Shown here one piece after another: positions 1 through 10,100 of a stretch of DNA of 21,160 nt. The notes beneath the pieces are model-generated. The model saw nothing but the letters and a program-made list of their open reading frames with translations, did no database searches and was not told the DNA's origin. The DNA is from CAZULF01 sp964621215 (GTDB taxonomy: Bacteria > Pseudomonadota > Gammaproteobacteria > UBA1113). The stretch covers positions 1 through 21,160 of the forward strand of contig CAZULF010000031.1 in NCBI GenBank assembly GCA_964621215.1, written 5' to 3'. The translations under genes and the position numbers were made by a program. Position 1 is the stretch's first letter. The number at the start of each line of letters is the position of its first letter.

Positions 1-1347
1 GAAGCGCCCGGAACTTTATCAGAAAATCCACTAATGTGGGCTAATTACATAGTTTCAAGTACAGATTATTCTATAAAAGTGGCTAGTACTAATATAAAAG
101 ATGACTATCCTAATATAGGAAGTGTGAAGATTTTGGTTATGGGCACTAATAATGCTTCAATACAAAATTTGTTCAACGAATTATTTAGATATCCTAGAGA
201 TCCGAGGATTTTGCAACCATATAGAGGATCATCTTTTGACTCTTTTGAGCGGAAAACGAAATATCTATCTTATAAGGCAAACTTTTGGCATACGTCAGGT
301 ATGGAACGATATGATAGTCTGTCACGTATATATTTTCACAGTGCCGCATTGGCTATCTTTGTGTTTCCGTTGGATTATTCAGATTCTTTAGAGGTTTGTC
401 GAGGTTATCAAATTCTACTTAATCATAACGCTTCTGTACCTAATGAAGAGAGATGCTCGATTATTTTGGTTGGAACACATGCAGGTATAAAAAGCATAGA
501 ACCAACTCAAATAAAATATTTAAAAGAAAAAATACAAGCTGTTGCTTACGTGGAATTTTCTATAGAAACGAGAGAAGGGATAGACGATTTATTAGTAGCT
601 ATGGATTCTAGGGTGCTCGAACGATCATTAATTCATCCTGATTTGAGGAAGTGGTGGCTTTTGAAGTTAAAAGACGATAACAATAAATGGCTTAATTTCA
701 TTAAGCTTAGTCAAATATTTTTTAAATATAGCAATCAATCTATGATTAATTTCATTAAAAAAGGCAATATTGTTAGCGCACAATATTTGCTTGATTGTTA
801 CAGAGAATACTTAATAACGACCAGTCATCATTTAAATGAATTTTTACAAATCGCAAATGACAATTTAATTAAATATTTATTCGAGCCCTATGTATCTTTC
901 ATTGAAAGCAAAGTGTCTAAAGCAAGAAAAAATACTATAGCAGAGTCCCTTGTGTTAAGGAATAAGGAGTCAATCATACAATGGTTTGTGGACAAAAATA
1001 TTTTGAATACGGAAGATTTTTCATTATGTACAGTTAATGCTAGCTCACCACTGAAACTTATTTCGTCCCAAAGTAATGAAATACCTTTACCGATAACTGA
1101 ATTTTCTCCACCAAGCGCAGATGAAACCATCTTAACAAACCTTATTCCTTTCGATACAGATCTTTCCATTCCGCCTCAAGATATAATTACTTTTTGGTTA
1201 ATCAGTAAAAATGCGCAAGCATCGATATCAGCTAATGGTGGAATATATGATTTTTTCGCCACATCGAACTCAACTGATACCATAGATAATGAAGTCGAAA
1301 AAACTGCTCAGATACAAGTATTACCTCAGTTGGATTATTCACCATGA
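1..1347 (+). CDS. Large effector-like protein, C-terminal part, with degenerate Ras/Roc-like domain (5' partial)
   Basis: The reading frame is open to base 1 (E-A-P-G-T-L-S-E-N-P-L before the first ATG at 34), so the gene almost certainly starts outside the window. The visible 448 codons align along most of their length with the C-terminal third of the next gene. Shared blocks include ENPLMW versus QNPTLW, SGMERYD versus AGYERDN, VAYVE, and KLKDDNNKWLNFIKLS versus KLKENRVRWNNFIRLS. The fold is therefore a small-GTPase domain, but the nucleotide-binding motifs are lost. The P-loop reads GTNNASIQN (bases 142-168), G3 has His for Asp (HTSG, 289-300), and G4 reads GTHAG instead of NKxD (469-483). 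The tail after about base 700 is helical and has no clean ankyrin repeat. It overlaps the next gene by ATGA. Function is unknown. A pseudo-GTPase scaffold in a host-directed protein is inference. Confidence 0.75.
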   Translation, partial: EAPGTLSENPLMWANYIVSSTDYSIKVASTNIKDDYPNIGSVKILVMGTNNASIQNLFNELFRYPRDPRILQPYRGSSFDSFERKTKYLSYKANFWHTSGMERYDSLSRIYFHSAALAIFVFPLDYSDSLEVCRGYQILLNHNASVPNEERCSIILVGTHAGIKSIEPTQIKYLKEKIQAVAYVEFSIETREGIDDLLVAMDSRVLERSLIHPDLRKWWLLKLKDDNNKWLNFIKLSQIFFKYSNQSMINFIKKGNIVSAQYLLDCYREYLITTSHHLNEFLQIANDNLIKYLFEPYVSFIESKVSKARKNTIAESLVLRNKESIIQWFVDKNILNTEDFSLCTVNASSPLKLISSQSNEIPLPITEFSPPSADETILTNLIPFDTDLSIPPQDIITFWLISKNAQASISANGGIYDFFATSNSTDTIDNEVEKTAQIQVLPQLDYSP

Positions 1348-4300
1348 TAGATACATCCTTGAATGAAAATCAATTAACCTTAATTAGCAAACAAATAGAT
1401 GACTTGCTGTTATGTCTTAATCAACAAAGTCAAAAATTTTTCTATGGCGCATGGATAGGAAATTTATGGATTTTAAAAAGAGTTTTAATGATCAGTGGTT
1501 ACTCGCTCACATTAGCACAAGAGCAAACGGTATTTTTCCTTTGTTCGCAGGGGTTGGTTAAAAATATTTTAAAACAACAAGTCCGAAGCTGTGCTAAATC
1601 ACATGCCTTAATGGAGGATATTTTCTTATTTTTTAAGAAAAACTCCATCGATACCGATGTGGATTGGGAATCGCTAAAAAAAAATCTATTACCTAATAAA
1701 CCGCCTGCTCCAGGCAATGATAAAAAATGGAAAAATCTACCACGAGCTCAAAAAATCGATAATGAAAATAGTCATTTATTTTATAATTTGGATAAAGCCT
1801 TGCTGGAGTGGTATGAACAACAATCGGGAGCTTTATCGAGTCACTCTCAGGCATCGTTGTCTTTATCTGCTAGTCTAGCCCTACGCTTACCGCTGGAAGC
1901 GTATGAAAAAAAGGTTGGGCTTCATTTTTTATTGTCCCGCCATCAGGTATTAATGCAATATTTTTTCGTAGCGATGGCCGATTCTGGTAGCTTAAGCGCA
2001 GTAACGGAGATAGATTGGAAAAGCTTTAGCGAACAAATAGTCACTATCAGTACCCCTTACTTTCAATTTCTATCCTGTTGTAATCCAGAAATGTTACAAG
2101 CTAATCAATGGCAACATAACAAGTGGGGTAATTTGGATCATGAGTGGAAACGTTTATTCACGGAGATGGGAACTCAAAGTCTAGTATTTTTTGAATGTGT
2201 CCATACTTGGAATCAAGCAGGAAAAAGCTTTGCTAACCCTACTGAGGAGTCTTCGTCTGAGACGTTGACAGATGGTGAAAAACTGCTTGCTGTGGCCAAA
2301 GGCATAGCAAGTATTCGAGAAAGTTTAAATCCACATAACGCACCACCCCTGATGGATGAATTGATGGTGGAGTTAGAACGACTAGTTGACTTAAATCGAG
2401 ATATATTGACTTTATCTTGTTATACAGAACCCTCCACGCTCATGGTAGACCAACGTTGGCGCGCACAATTAGCAGAAGCTCGAGCGCCTTTGATTTCAGC
2501 CTTGCAGCAAGATGGAAGCGATGTACTCAATCAGCAGGGTCAGTTAAGCCAGCACATTGAGGTACTGATACAAACTATAGCCGCTGATTGCACGGCTGGC
2601 CTTGGGAAAGCGCCGTGCGAGTTGGTTTTATATTTACTGGGTTCACACTCACGCGAAGATGGCACTTTATATTCCGATGCGGAGTTTGCACTGGTATATG
2701 AACCTTATGAAAATAAAACCAATGAAGAAGTTTGGGGTTACCTGCATACCTGGCTGAGATTATTCCAACTCGCTATATTTAGCTTAGGTGAAACGCCACT
2801 AAGCGGTGAGGCTCAATCTAAATTTCATATTGACACGGAAGTTGCACGGAAGCAATGGGGTATTTGTCAAGAAGACATGCACTCAGAGATGTATAACTCG
2901 GTAATGCTGGCATTTACATTAGATGAGTGGCATCAGTATCTTCATGGTCGCCACATGAAGGATGGCTCTGAAGTAGATGCGCGTAATCAAGAGATTGCTG
3001 CATTTCGTGCTCGGCTGGGAGATGAGGATTTTTTCGCATTATTAAACGCAGATTCGGTTTATCAATATTCTTCTTTAACATCACGAGAAATTGATAACGA
3101 AGAAACTTTTTCTTTGTCAGAAAATCAAACGTTAGATACTCGGTTTAGATATTTACTTCGCAGCATTGCAGAACGGACGTTCGAGAGTGCGATTACTCAA
3201 AAAATATTAACAGCTGAATTAGGTGGTATTTTTAATGGAGATCTAAAACTAGCTCAAGGCCAGATAGTAAGCTTACTCAAATGTCAATCCATATTACAAA
3301 GGGCTTTTGATACTAAAACCGCGTGCTCAGCACAAAACCAGATTTCTCTAAAGCTGCAAGATCAAAACCCGTTGGTATTTTTTACTCAAACAGTGAAGCT
3401 CTGGTGTCCTATAAAAGCAAAAACAACAGTAGGTATATTACAAGAAGCGCAACAACGTGGATGGTTGCCGATAGGGTTTGTCGAACTTTGGAAAGCGGCA
3501 TTAGAGGAGATTGCTCGTTTAAGAAATCGTTCTAGTCTGGTTTGCGGTTATCAAAATGATGTCATTCACCTATCAGAATTAACACCACAAGAGATAAAGT
3601 TTCTGCAAGGGCTTGAGGATGGATTGCTTGTTCCATTACAAAATGAGCTAGTACAGTTGACTGATATGTTGCGCGCGGATGTTGCTCAGTTAGAGACTTC
3701 ACATAAAACGCTATATGGCCTTAGCTGGAATGTACTGATGCAGTTTCTCACACAACGAAGTCAGTGGTGTTTACAAGATGAAGAACATCCATGGGTAAAC
3801 ATATTACCTGATTACCCAGATAGGTGTGGATTTACGCCATTAGGAGAAAAAAAATTAAAGCATTGGCAACTGCATTTAATCAGCACTTACTTAACTCATG
3901 AGCGCTCTCCCTATATTGTGAGCACACCAGGCCTAGATGAAGACAAAGACTATTATTTATCGCAAACCTTAGGCGATGAGCTATTTGATTTAGAGACAGG
4001 GTTGCCACGTACGGATTTTAATAATAAATTTACTTCACGCACTCACCATTCTACCGATAGGCATGCTGTTCATTTAATTGATGATGTTTTTTTCAAGATT
4101 AATGCGCCGACTGAAAAAAATTTTTTTAATCAAACCAAAAATTTACCGAGTGAGTATGAAATATTTGGGCGCGAACTGGCGGTTCAAGCGATACATTATA
4201 GCCTGGGAGGCGATTCGTTAGCCCCGGGAGTATTATGGCGAGTTGAAGTTCAGGCAGCTCGTACTTGTGTGTATTGGGTCTGGTTGTCACAAGCGTGTGA

Positions 4301-7073
4301 GGGCGAAGCTCTCACTACGGTGATTAAAGAAAAGCCGAACCAATTACTACAATTAACAGAAAGGTCTGTCAGTGAACACTTTCTCTTAGCCTTCGTTACC
4401 GCGCAGTTGGATGGACAACCTGAAAATTTTGTGCTGGTGCTCAAGGGTGATGAGTTTGAACTGATTGGGTTTGACAACGGTTTGGCTTTTGGTCAATGCA
4501 TTAAAAAGCAAGGTTCAAAATTGGTAGTGGTCTTAAAAAGTGCGGTATTATTATTTCCACAAATGCAATCAGCACGATTCGACCCACGGACGGCAGAAAA
4601 GATAAGGTTATTAGATGTACCGAAATGGTTAAGTACCATTCAAGCAAAAATAGATAATATAAATCAAGTTTGGGCACGGATATTATCACCTCTGTCATCG
4701 GGGGTTGCACAAAACCGTGCTGGGATTATTATTCGGTTGCCAGAAGAAAGTAGTGTGTGGATGAGTATGGTGCTTAATCGGTTTAAGACCCGTTTGCAAA
4801 GGGAACGGATAATATTATATGCGAAATTATTTTCAGACCTTAATCCACAATTAAAAGGCCTATATCAAACTTTTCATGAATACAATAATTTAGACGAATT
4901 CTCACGCTTGCAATTTAATGAATTAGATCCGGCATCTTACCATACTTACAAAATAACAACACCGGAGGGTCCGCGTGTTGTTTCTTTATCTACGGTAGCA
5001 CGGGCACAGGATTTACGAGCCTATGAAGACATTATTGCTAACATGAAAGCAACCATGCATTTTACGGAGCAGGATTTTGTGTCAGTCAATTTTAAACTGT
5101 TAGTTGATAAACATAATAATCCTGATAGACGAGCGCAATGGTTGCAATTAAAATTAATGGAAGGCACTACATTTAAAATACTTTGTTTGGCAAATTGTGC
5201 AGTATTGACAGATGAAAGATTAGAACAATTTCTGAATAATATGCCTAATATAAAAGATCTAGAGGTTTTGGATGTTAGTGGTTGTTTGAATATAGTTGGA
5301 ACAGGCTGGTTAGATAAATTAAAAGCTAATAATCCTCGAGTTAAAATAATACCGATTAGAGTTAGTTTGCTATCCTATCCGTATATTCGCAAAGCTGTAG
5401 CTTATGCTACTAAATATGGTGATGATTTTATTGAGCAACTAATGCGATGTGAAATGGGCTTGGAAAGTCTTGATGAGCTTTGTTTAGATCGTATTTTAAT
5501 TATGCAAGAGCAAAGGATTTTAAACCATTATCTTTCATATTCTAGTGAAAAGCTTATTAAACAGATCTACTATCTGGGTAATAATTTAGCAAGAATAAGT
5601 CTACTTCCACAAAATCCAACTTTATGGAGTGGATTGTTGTTTCTGAAGTGTAGTTCTCCAAAAAAAGCTTTTATTAACAAATCACCAGAGGAGGAAGTTC
5701 CATTAGAGAATAAACTAAAAATTTGTGTTGTAGGTTACTCTTCTGGAGGCTGTGGGAAAACTAGTTTATTAAGATACTTGAAGAATGAAACATTCAGTAA
5801 TTATGAGAAGATGACATGTAGCTGTGATTTATTCCTCCTGAATATTCAATTTAATGGTAGTCCATATTCGTGTCTATTCTTTGAGATCGCGGGATATGAA
5901 CGTGATAATTATATTTCACAGTTATACTTTAGGGATGCAGCTTTCTTTATAATTGTATTTTCTTCTGATGGCCTTAATATTTTAGATGAAACTCTAAAGT
6001 GGTATCAGCATATTATCAAAAACTTCTGTTATCCACCAGATGAGAGACCTCCTATATTTATATTAGTAAGAACCAAAATAGATCTAGTAGAAATGACATC
6101 AGAATTACAATCAATAATAGATGATCTAAAAGAAGTCATAGAACCGGTGGCTTATGTTGAAACTTCAGCAAAGACGGGGCAGGGTATCGAAAAGCTCTTA
6201 GAGGCTATTACTAAAGCTATTAAGAAATACTATCTAACAGTTGGGTATTTCTATGAGGAGAGGTTGGATCCGACTCTAGTACTTTCTGAACCACATCTTT
6301 TTGGTAATGAAAAGATTAGATTGCCTAGAATTCATGATAAGGAAGAGGGGTCTAACTTGATAAACTATCGACGTATTTCTGAGGTATGGTTATCAAAGTT
6401 AAAAGAAAATAGAGTGAGATGGAATAATTTTATTCGATTAAGTCGCTTTTTATTTCCACTTAACCAAGGTAATTTACTTGATGCAGTTAAAGATCACAAT
6501 ATTGCAACGATAGAATTTTTTATTGAACATGATCATAATACTATACTCCAAAAAGGTGTTTTACTTGAATTTTTAAAAGCCAGTAATGCAGAGGCATCTA
6601 AATTAGTCCTGAATTATTGTGGCCCAGTCTTTAAAGACGGCGTACAAAATGAAAATGATATAACAAGAAAAAGCATTTCAACAATCATCATTGCTGCAGC
6701 CGAAAAAGCGCTAAGAAAGTCATCTTCAAAAGGTAATGTTGAAGATTTCAATACATTAATTGCAACCGGCTTGCCGATAGATATTAATGCTGCAAGTTTT
6801 GGTGATAAGCAAACTGCATTGCATTTTGCTTGTCAGTTAAGAAATGAAAATTGTATTTTTATCATAGCAGAACTATTAAAAATAGGCGGTAACCCAACTT
6901 TAGTGAATAATCATGGGAGAACAGCATTAGATTTATATGAAAAACACTTTAATCGTGAAAGTGAAGTTCATATGGCTCTTTATGCGCGCTTAAAAAGCAT
7001 CGTTACGGGGCAGGTTATGTCTGAGGAAGAGAAACAATTAGTTCAGATTTCAGCTTTAAATCCAAATCCATAA
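1344..7073 (+). CDS. Giant multidomain effector-like protein: nucleotidyltransferase-like, lipid-kinase-like, LRR, Ras/Roc-like GTPase, ankyrin
   Basis: This 1909-residue protein has no signal peptide or obvious membrane segment. Residues 433-447 read GSHSREDGTLYSDAE, the GS...(D)xE signature of GlnD/DUF294-like nucleotidyltransferases, followed by LGETPL near 480. Residues about 900-1060 look like a PI3/PI4-kinase-type core, with candidate Lys918 (VFFKIN), catalytic loop D1023-GQPE-N1028 and metal site F-D1044-N-G1046. Two or three LRR-like units of the LxLxNC/LDVSGC type lie at 1277-1340. A Ras/Roc-like domain spans about 1455-1630, with P-loop GGCGKTS (K1472), G3 EIAG (Glu1514 for Asp), G4 TKID (1577-1580) and G5 ETSAK (1606-1610). 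Two ankyrin repeats follow at about 1813-1870. The C-terminus has an acidic SEEEKQ patch reminiscent of Dot/Icm E-block signals. The start overlaps the previous stop (ATGA) and has only a weak Shine-Dalgarno. The host-directed role is inference. Confidence 0.85.
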   Translation: MIDTSLNENQLTLISKQIDDLLLCLNQQSQKFFYGAWIGNLWILKRVLMISGYSLTLAQEQTVFFLCSQGLVKNILKQQVRSCAKSHALMEDIFLFFKKNSIDTDVDWESLKKNLLPNKPPAPGNDKKWKNLPRAQKIDNENSHLFYNLDKALLEWYEQQSGALSSHSQASLSLSASLALRLPLEAYEKKVGLHFLLSRHQVLMQYFFVAMADSGSLSAVTEIDWKSFSEQIVTISTPYFQFLSCCNPEMLQANQWQHNKWGNLDHEWKRLFTEMGTQSLVFFECVHTWNQAGKSFANPTEESSSETLTDGEKLLAVAKGIASIRESLNPHNAPPLMDELMVELERLVDLNRDILTLSCYTEPSTLMVDQRWRAQLAEARAPLISALQQDGSDVLNQQGQLSQHIEVLIQTIAADCTAGLGKAPCELVLYLLGSHSREDGTLYSDAEFALVYEPYENKTNEEVWGYLHTWLRLFQLAIFSLGETPLSGEAQSKFHIDTEVARKQWGICQEDMHSEMYNSVMLAFTLDEWHQYLHGRHMKDGSEVDARNQEIAAFRARLGDEDFFALLNADSVYQYSSLTSREIDNEETFSLSENQTLDTRFRYLLRSIAERTFESAITQKILTAELGGIFNGDLKLAQGQIVSLLKCQSILQRAFDTKTACSAQNQISLKLQDQNPLVFFTQTVKLWCPIKAKTTVGILQEAQQRGWLPIGFVELWKAALEEIARLRNRSSLVCGYQNDVIHLSELTPQEIKFLQGLEDGLLVPLQNELVQLTDMLRADVAQLETSHKTLYGLSWNVLMQFLTQRSQWCLQDEEHPWVNILPDYPDRCGFTPLGEKKLKHWQLHLISTYLTHERSPYIVSTPGLDEDKDYYLSQTLGDELFDLETGLPRTDFNNKFTSRTHHSTDRHAVHLIDDVFFKINAPTEKNFFNQTKNLPSEYEIFGRELAVQAIHYSLGGDSLAPGVLWRVEVQAARTCVYWVWLSQACEGEALTTVIKEKPNQLLQLTERSVSEHFLLAFVTAQLDGQPENFVLVLKGDEFELIGFDNGLAFGQCIKKQGSKLVVVLKSAVLLFPQMQSARFDPRTAEKIRLLDVPKWLSTIQAKIDNINQVWARILSPLSSGVAQNRAGIIIRLPEESSVWMSMVLNRFKTRLQRERIILYAKLFSDLNPQLKGLYQTFHEYNNLDEFSRLQFNELDPASYHTYKITTPEGPRVVSLSTVARAQDLRAYEDIIANMKATMHFTEQDFVSVNFKLLVDKHNNPDRRAQWLQLKLMEGTTFKILCLANCAVLTDERLEQFLNNMPNIKDLEVLDVSGCLNIVGTGWLDKLKANNPRVKIIPIRVSLLSYPYIRKAVAYATKYGDDFIEQLMRCEMGLESLDELCLDRILIMQEQRILNHYLSYSSEKLIKQIYYLGNNLARISLLPQNPTLWSGLLFLKCSSPKKAFINKSPEEEVPLENKLKICVVGYSSGGCGKTSLLRYLKNETFSNYEKMTCSCDLFLLNIQFNGSPYSCLFFEIAGYERDNYISQLYFRDAAFFIIVFSSDGLNILDETLKWYQHIIKNFCYPPDERPPIFILVRTKIDLVEMTSELQSIIDDLKEVIEPVAYVETSAKTGQGIEKLLEAITKAIKKYYLTVGYFYEERLDPTLVLSEPHLFGNEKIRLPRIHDKEEGSNLINYRRISEVWLSKLKENRVRWNNFIRLSRFLFPLNQGNLLDAVKDHNIATIEFFIEHDHNTILQKGVLLEFLKASNAEASKLVLNYCGPVFKDGVQNENDITRKSISTIIIAAAEKALRKSSSKGNVEDFNTLIATGLPIDINAASFGDKQTALHFACQLRNENCIFIIAELLKIGGNPTLVNNHGRTALDLYEKHFNRESEVHMALYARLKSIVTGQVMSEEEKQLVQISALNPNP

Positions 7074-7100
7074 TTGACAAATGACTCATGATTCTACACT
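7074..7100 (+). promoter_or_regulatory. Candidate sigma-70 promoter of the pentapeptide/ankyrin gene
   Basis: A perfect -35 TTGACA (7074-7079) begins on the base after the TAA stop of the preceding gene. The best -10 is TACACT (7095-7100, 4 of 6) after a short 15-bp spacer. The spacing is suboptimal, but the position, in a 58-bp gap before a strong ribosome binding site, suggests that the third gene has its own transcription start. Confidence 0.45.
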
Positions 7101-7115
7101 CTATTCATAGAAACT

Positions 7116-7123
7116 AAGGGAGG
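7116..7123 (+). promoter_or_regulatory. Strong Shine-Dalgarno AAGGGAGG
   Basis: AAGGGAGG lies 8 bases before the ATG at 7132 and fixes that start. It is the strongest ribosome binding site in the window, unlike the weak site before the giant gene upstream, which relies on stop/start overlap. Confidence 0.75.
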
Positions 7124-7131
7124 ACCAAAAA

Positions 7132-10100
7132 ATGTTACCGAGCAATCAACTACGCAGACCCCATCCAGCAAACGACTCATCTGTAGATTTGCTGACAGGA
7201 GATGAAGATTTGGCAAGCTTATTAGAAGCGATTGATCGTATTCAAACAGATGAAAATCCATCATTAGAAACAATGGAAAAGCGTCAATCCAAACTGGCTG
7301 ATTACGCTGTAACACATGCGTCAGAAGAGAACATTATTACTTATCAGCAAAAAATGGCACAACTTATTGAATTACATAAAAAATTCCATCAGTATCAGAA
7401 TTTGAGTCAGTGTTTAAGTGCTTTAAATAAACTAAAAACTCAAAATTCTCTTTGTGAACAAGAACAACTCATATTATTTAAACCCTTAGTTGACATGTTT
7501 TATAAACTTTATCCGGCCCATGCTCATGATCCACAACATCATTTACACCCGCTAAAAATTCAATATACTCAACCAACAGGTTGGCATTTACCGCAATTCC
7601 CTGCGGATGTATTACAGAAAAATTTTCGTGATCTTTGGTCAAAGCTAAAAGAGCATGCTGTTGACTTGGCGTTTCAGTTTATTTCTGAGTTATGTGCAAT
7701 ATACAACCCGGTCAATCTGGAGAGTACTATAGAGTTAAACTTTTCACAGAGACAAAGTGCAGCATTACAAGAAATAGGTCTGCGACTACTTCCATTAATA
7801 CGTGATGGTCTTAGAGCCTATAAAGAACATACCGATACAACATTTCGCGTACAATGGAGCATGCGAAACGATCATAATGTTAATTTGATCTTGCGTCCTT
7901 ATATTCAAATGCAATCTGATTTTATCGACAAGTGGCAGATGTTTTTGCATGCAGATCAGAGAACAATACAATTAGAATATTATAATTTAACCGATACAGA
8001 TTTATCAGGCATAAATTTAACTCATGTCTGTTTTAAAGATGCTAACTTATCGCGGGCTAACTTAAGGGGTGCTCAATTTGATTCAACACAATTTCTGCAT
8101 GCGCTGGGCTTACAGACTGTTACTGATATTGATGAGGAAAAAAGTAACGAAATCAGAAGAGCATTTTTTGAAAATGCTAACGGTATTTTAGTTAATATCG
8201 AAAATGAATTGCAAGGTTTTGAGACAACACTTAATGATATTGAAAAACTCAAACTTTTACATACTGAGGATGGAGAGTTACCTTACTTTACGGAATTAAC
8301 AGACGATCAAGTGCGGAGCTTAATTATTCTCGCACTAGGAAATAAAAATATTAACCAGCTCCCTGCTGCATCTCCATTTTGTTATACACAGTTGATTATG
8401 TATAGAGAGCAAAATGGAAAATCAAAGCTGGCTGACCAAACGCGCGAGCAATTAATTAATTTATTACATCAGCTAATGCCTACAGGAAAAAACCAAGGTA
8501 TGGGATGGGAAGTCATTGCTTTAGCACAATTTGAATTAATAACATCATTATTTAATAATCTTGATCTAACTAAAGAGCAATTAGATTTTCTAGAGTCTGT
8601 TTCAAACGCATGGAATTTTGGTGCAGAAACTTCATTTTCGCAACGATTTTCTCAAGCACAAGAGACTTATTTACAGCGTCGTGCGCAGAAATGTATTTTA
8701 TTAAATCAATATAAAAAGCAATTAATTGATACGTTTGTTGCAGAATTATTTAACCCGCCTAATGACATGCTTGGGTATGGTGACTCAGAACGTCTACATC
8801 TTGTTTTAGAAGAGGCGCGTCATGATGACGAGATGGCTGTGGATTTATCTGCAGTAGATGTTGTTAGGTTTGAGGAACTATTCAAAAAAAATGTTGATAT
8901 TAGTCATGTCTTTCTTAAATTAACTCCTATACAGGAAAGAGCGCTCTATGAGATAAATAAGCTCTATGTGCAACAACGTTATATACGCTTCAATTGCGCA
9001 ATCGATAATAACAATTTATCTGAGGTCCAGATTTGTGTTGAACAGGGTTTAAATCCAAATCAACCCAATGATGTGGGTCGAACGCCTTTCATGCGAGCTT
9101 GTATGGTGGGCAATCCTGCCATTGTTCAATTCTTATTGGCTAACCGAGCTAATGTACATCTCAAAACCGACGCTGGATGGACTATTATTGAATCTGTTTC
9201 GCGACGCCGCAATCATGCAGTCGCTGAATTGTTGATTAACAAAGGTGCTACTTTGGACTTCATCAGTCGATGTTGCTTGTATGGCGAAGAGGCTTTACAA
9301 AACAAGACTGTCGCAGAGATTAATCAATTACACCATAGTGGAGAAAGTTTATTACATATTGCTGTGCTAGAGCAGCTTAATGATTTAATCACTCCCATTA
9401 TAACTATGGGTGGCAAGGTGGATATAGAAAACGCCCAACACCAAACACCATTATATTTAGCAGTCCAACATAAAAATGATGAAGCTGTAACATTACTAGT
9501 TGAACATAAAGCTGTTGTTACCAATCGAATGATTTATTTAGCTTGCGAAAATAAGCGATACGAAATGGCAAAACTATTACGAGAGCACATTAGTGAGCCA
9601 ATCGATTTATATACAGCGATGTTTTTTAGAGAATGGGATTTATTGACGCAACTTATTTCAACTCATCATATTGATGCTGATTTTTGGAATGGGATGACAC
9701 CTTTGGCTTTAGCTTGCAGTATGGGTCATGTTGATGTTGTACGGTGGCTGTTAGATAAAGGCGCTAACCTCTATGTATGTGTCAACGCGAAGTTACCAAT
9801 AACCTATGCTTTTGAAAATGCTCATACTGAGGTTATTGCGCTCTTTCTTGAAAAGGGTTTCTCAATGACCGCAGTTATACGAGAACTTCCCCCTGCTATT
9901 CACGTAGCTGTGGACTCGGGACACTTACCCGTAGTTTCTATTATTTTAGAGCACTATAAAAAACAAGGACAACCGCAACTAGAATCCGTTGCAAATTGCG
10001 CTCATGCAGGAAGAACACCTTTATTAAAAGCCGCGATGAAAGGAAATATGCCTATCATACAAGTATTGCTAGATGCAGGAGCAGATCCATATGCTACTGA

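Noticed and set aside
888..1169. 93-codon minus-strand open frame inside the first gene
   Set aside because: It lies antisense to a well-supported paralogous coding frame and has no independent signal.
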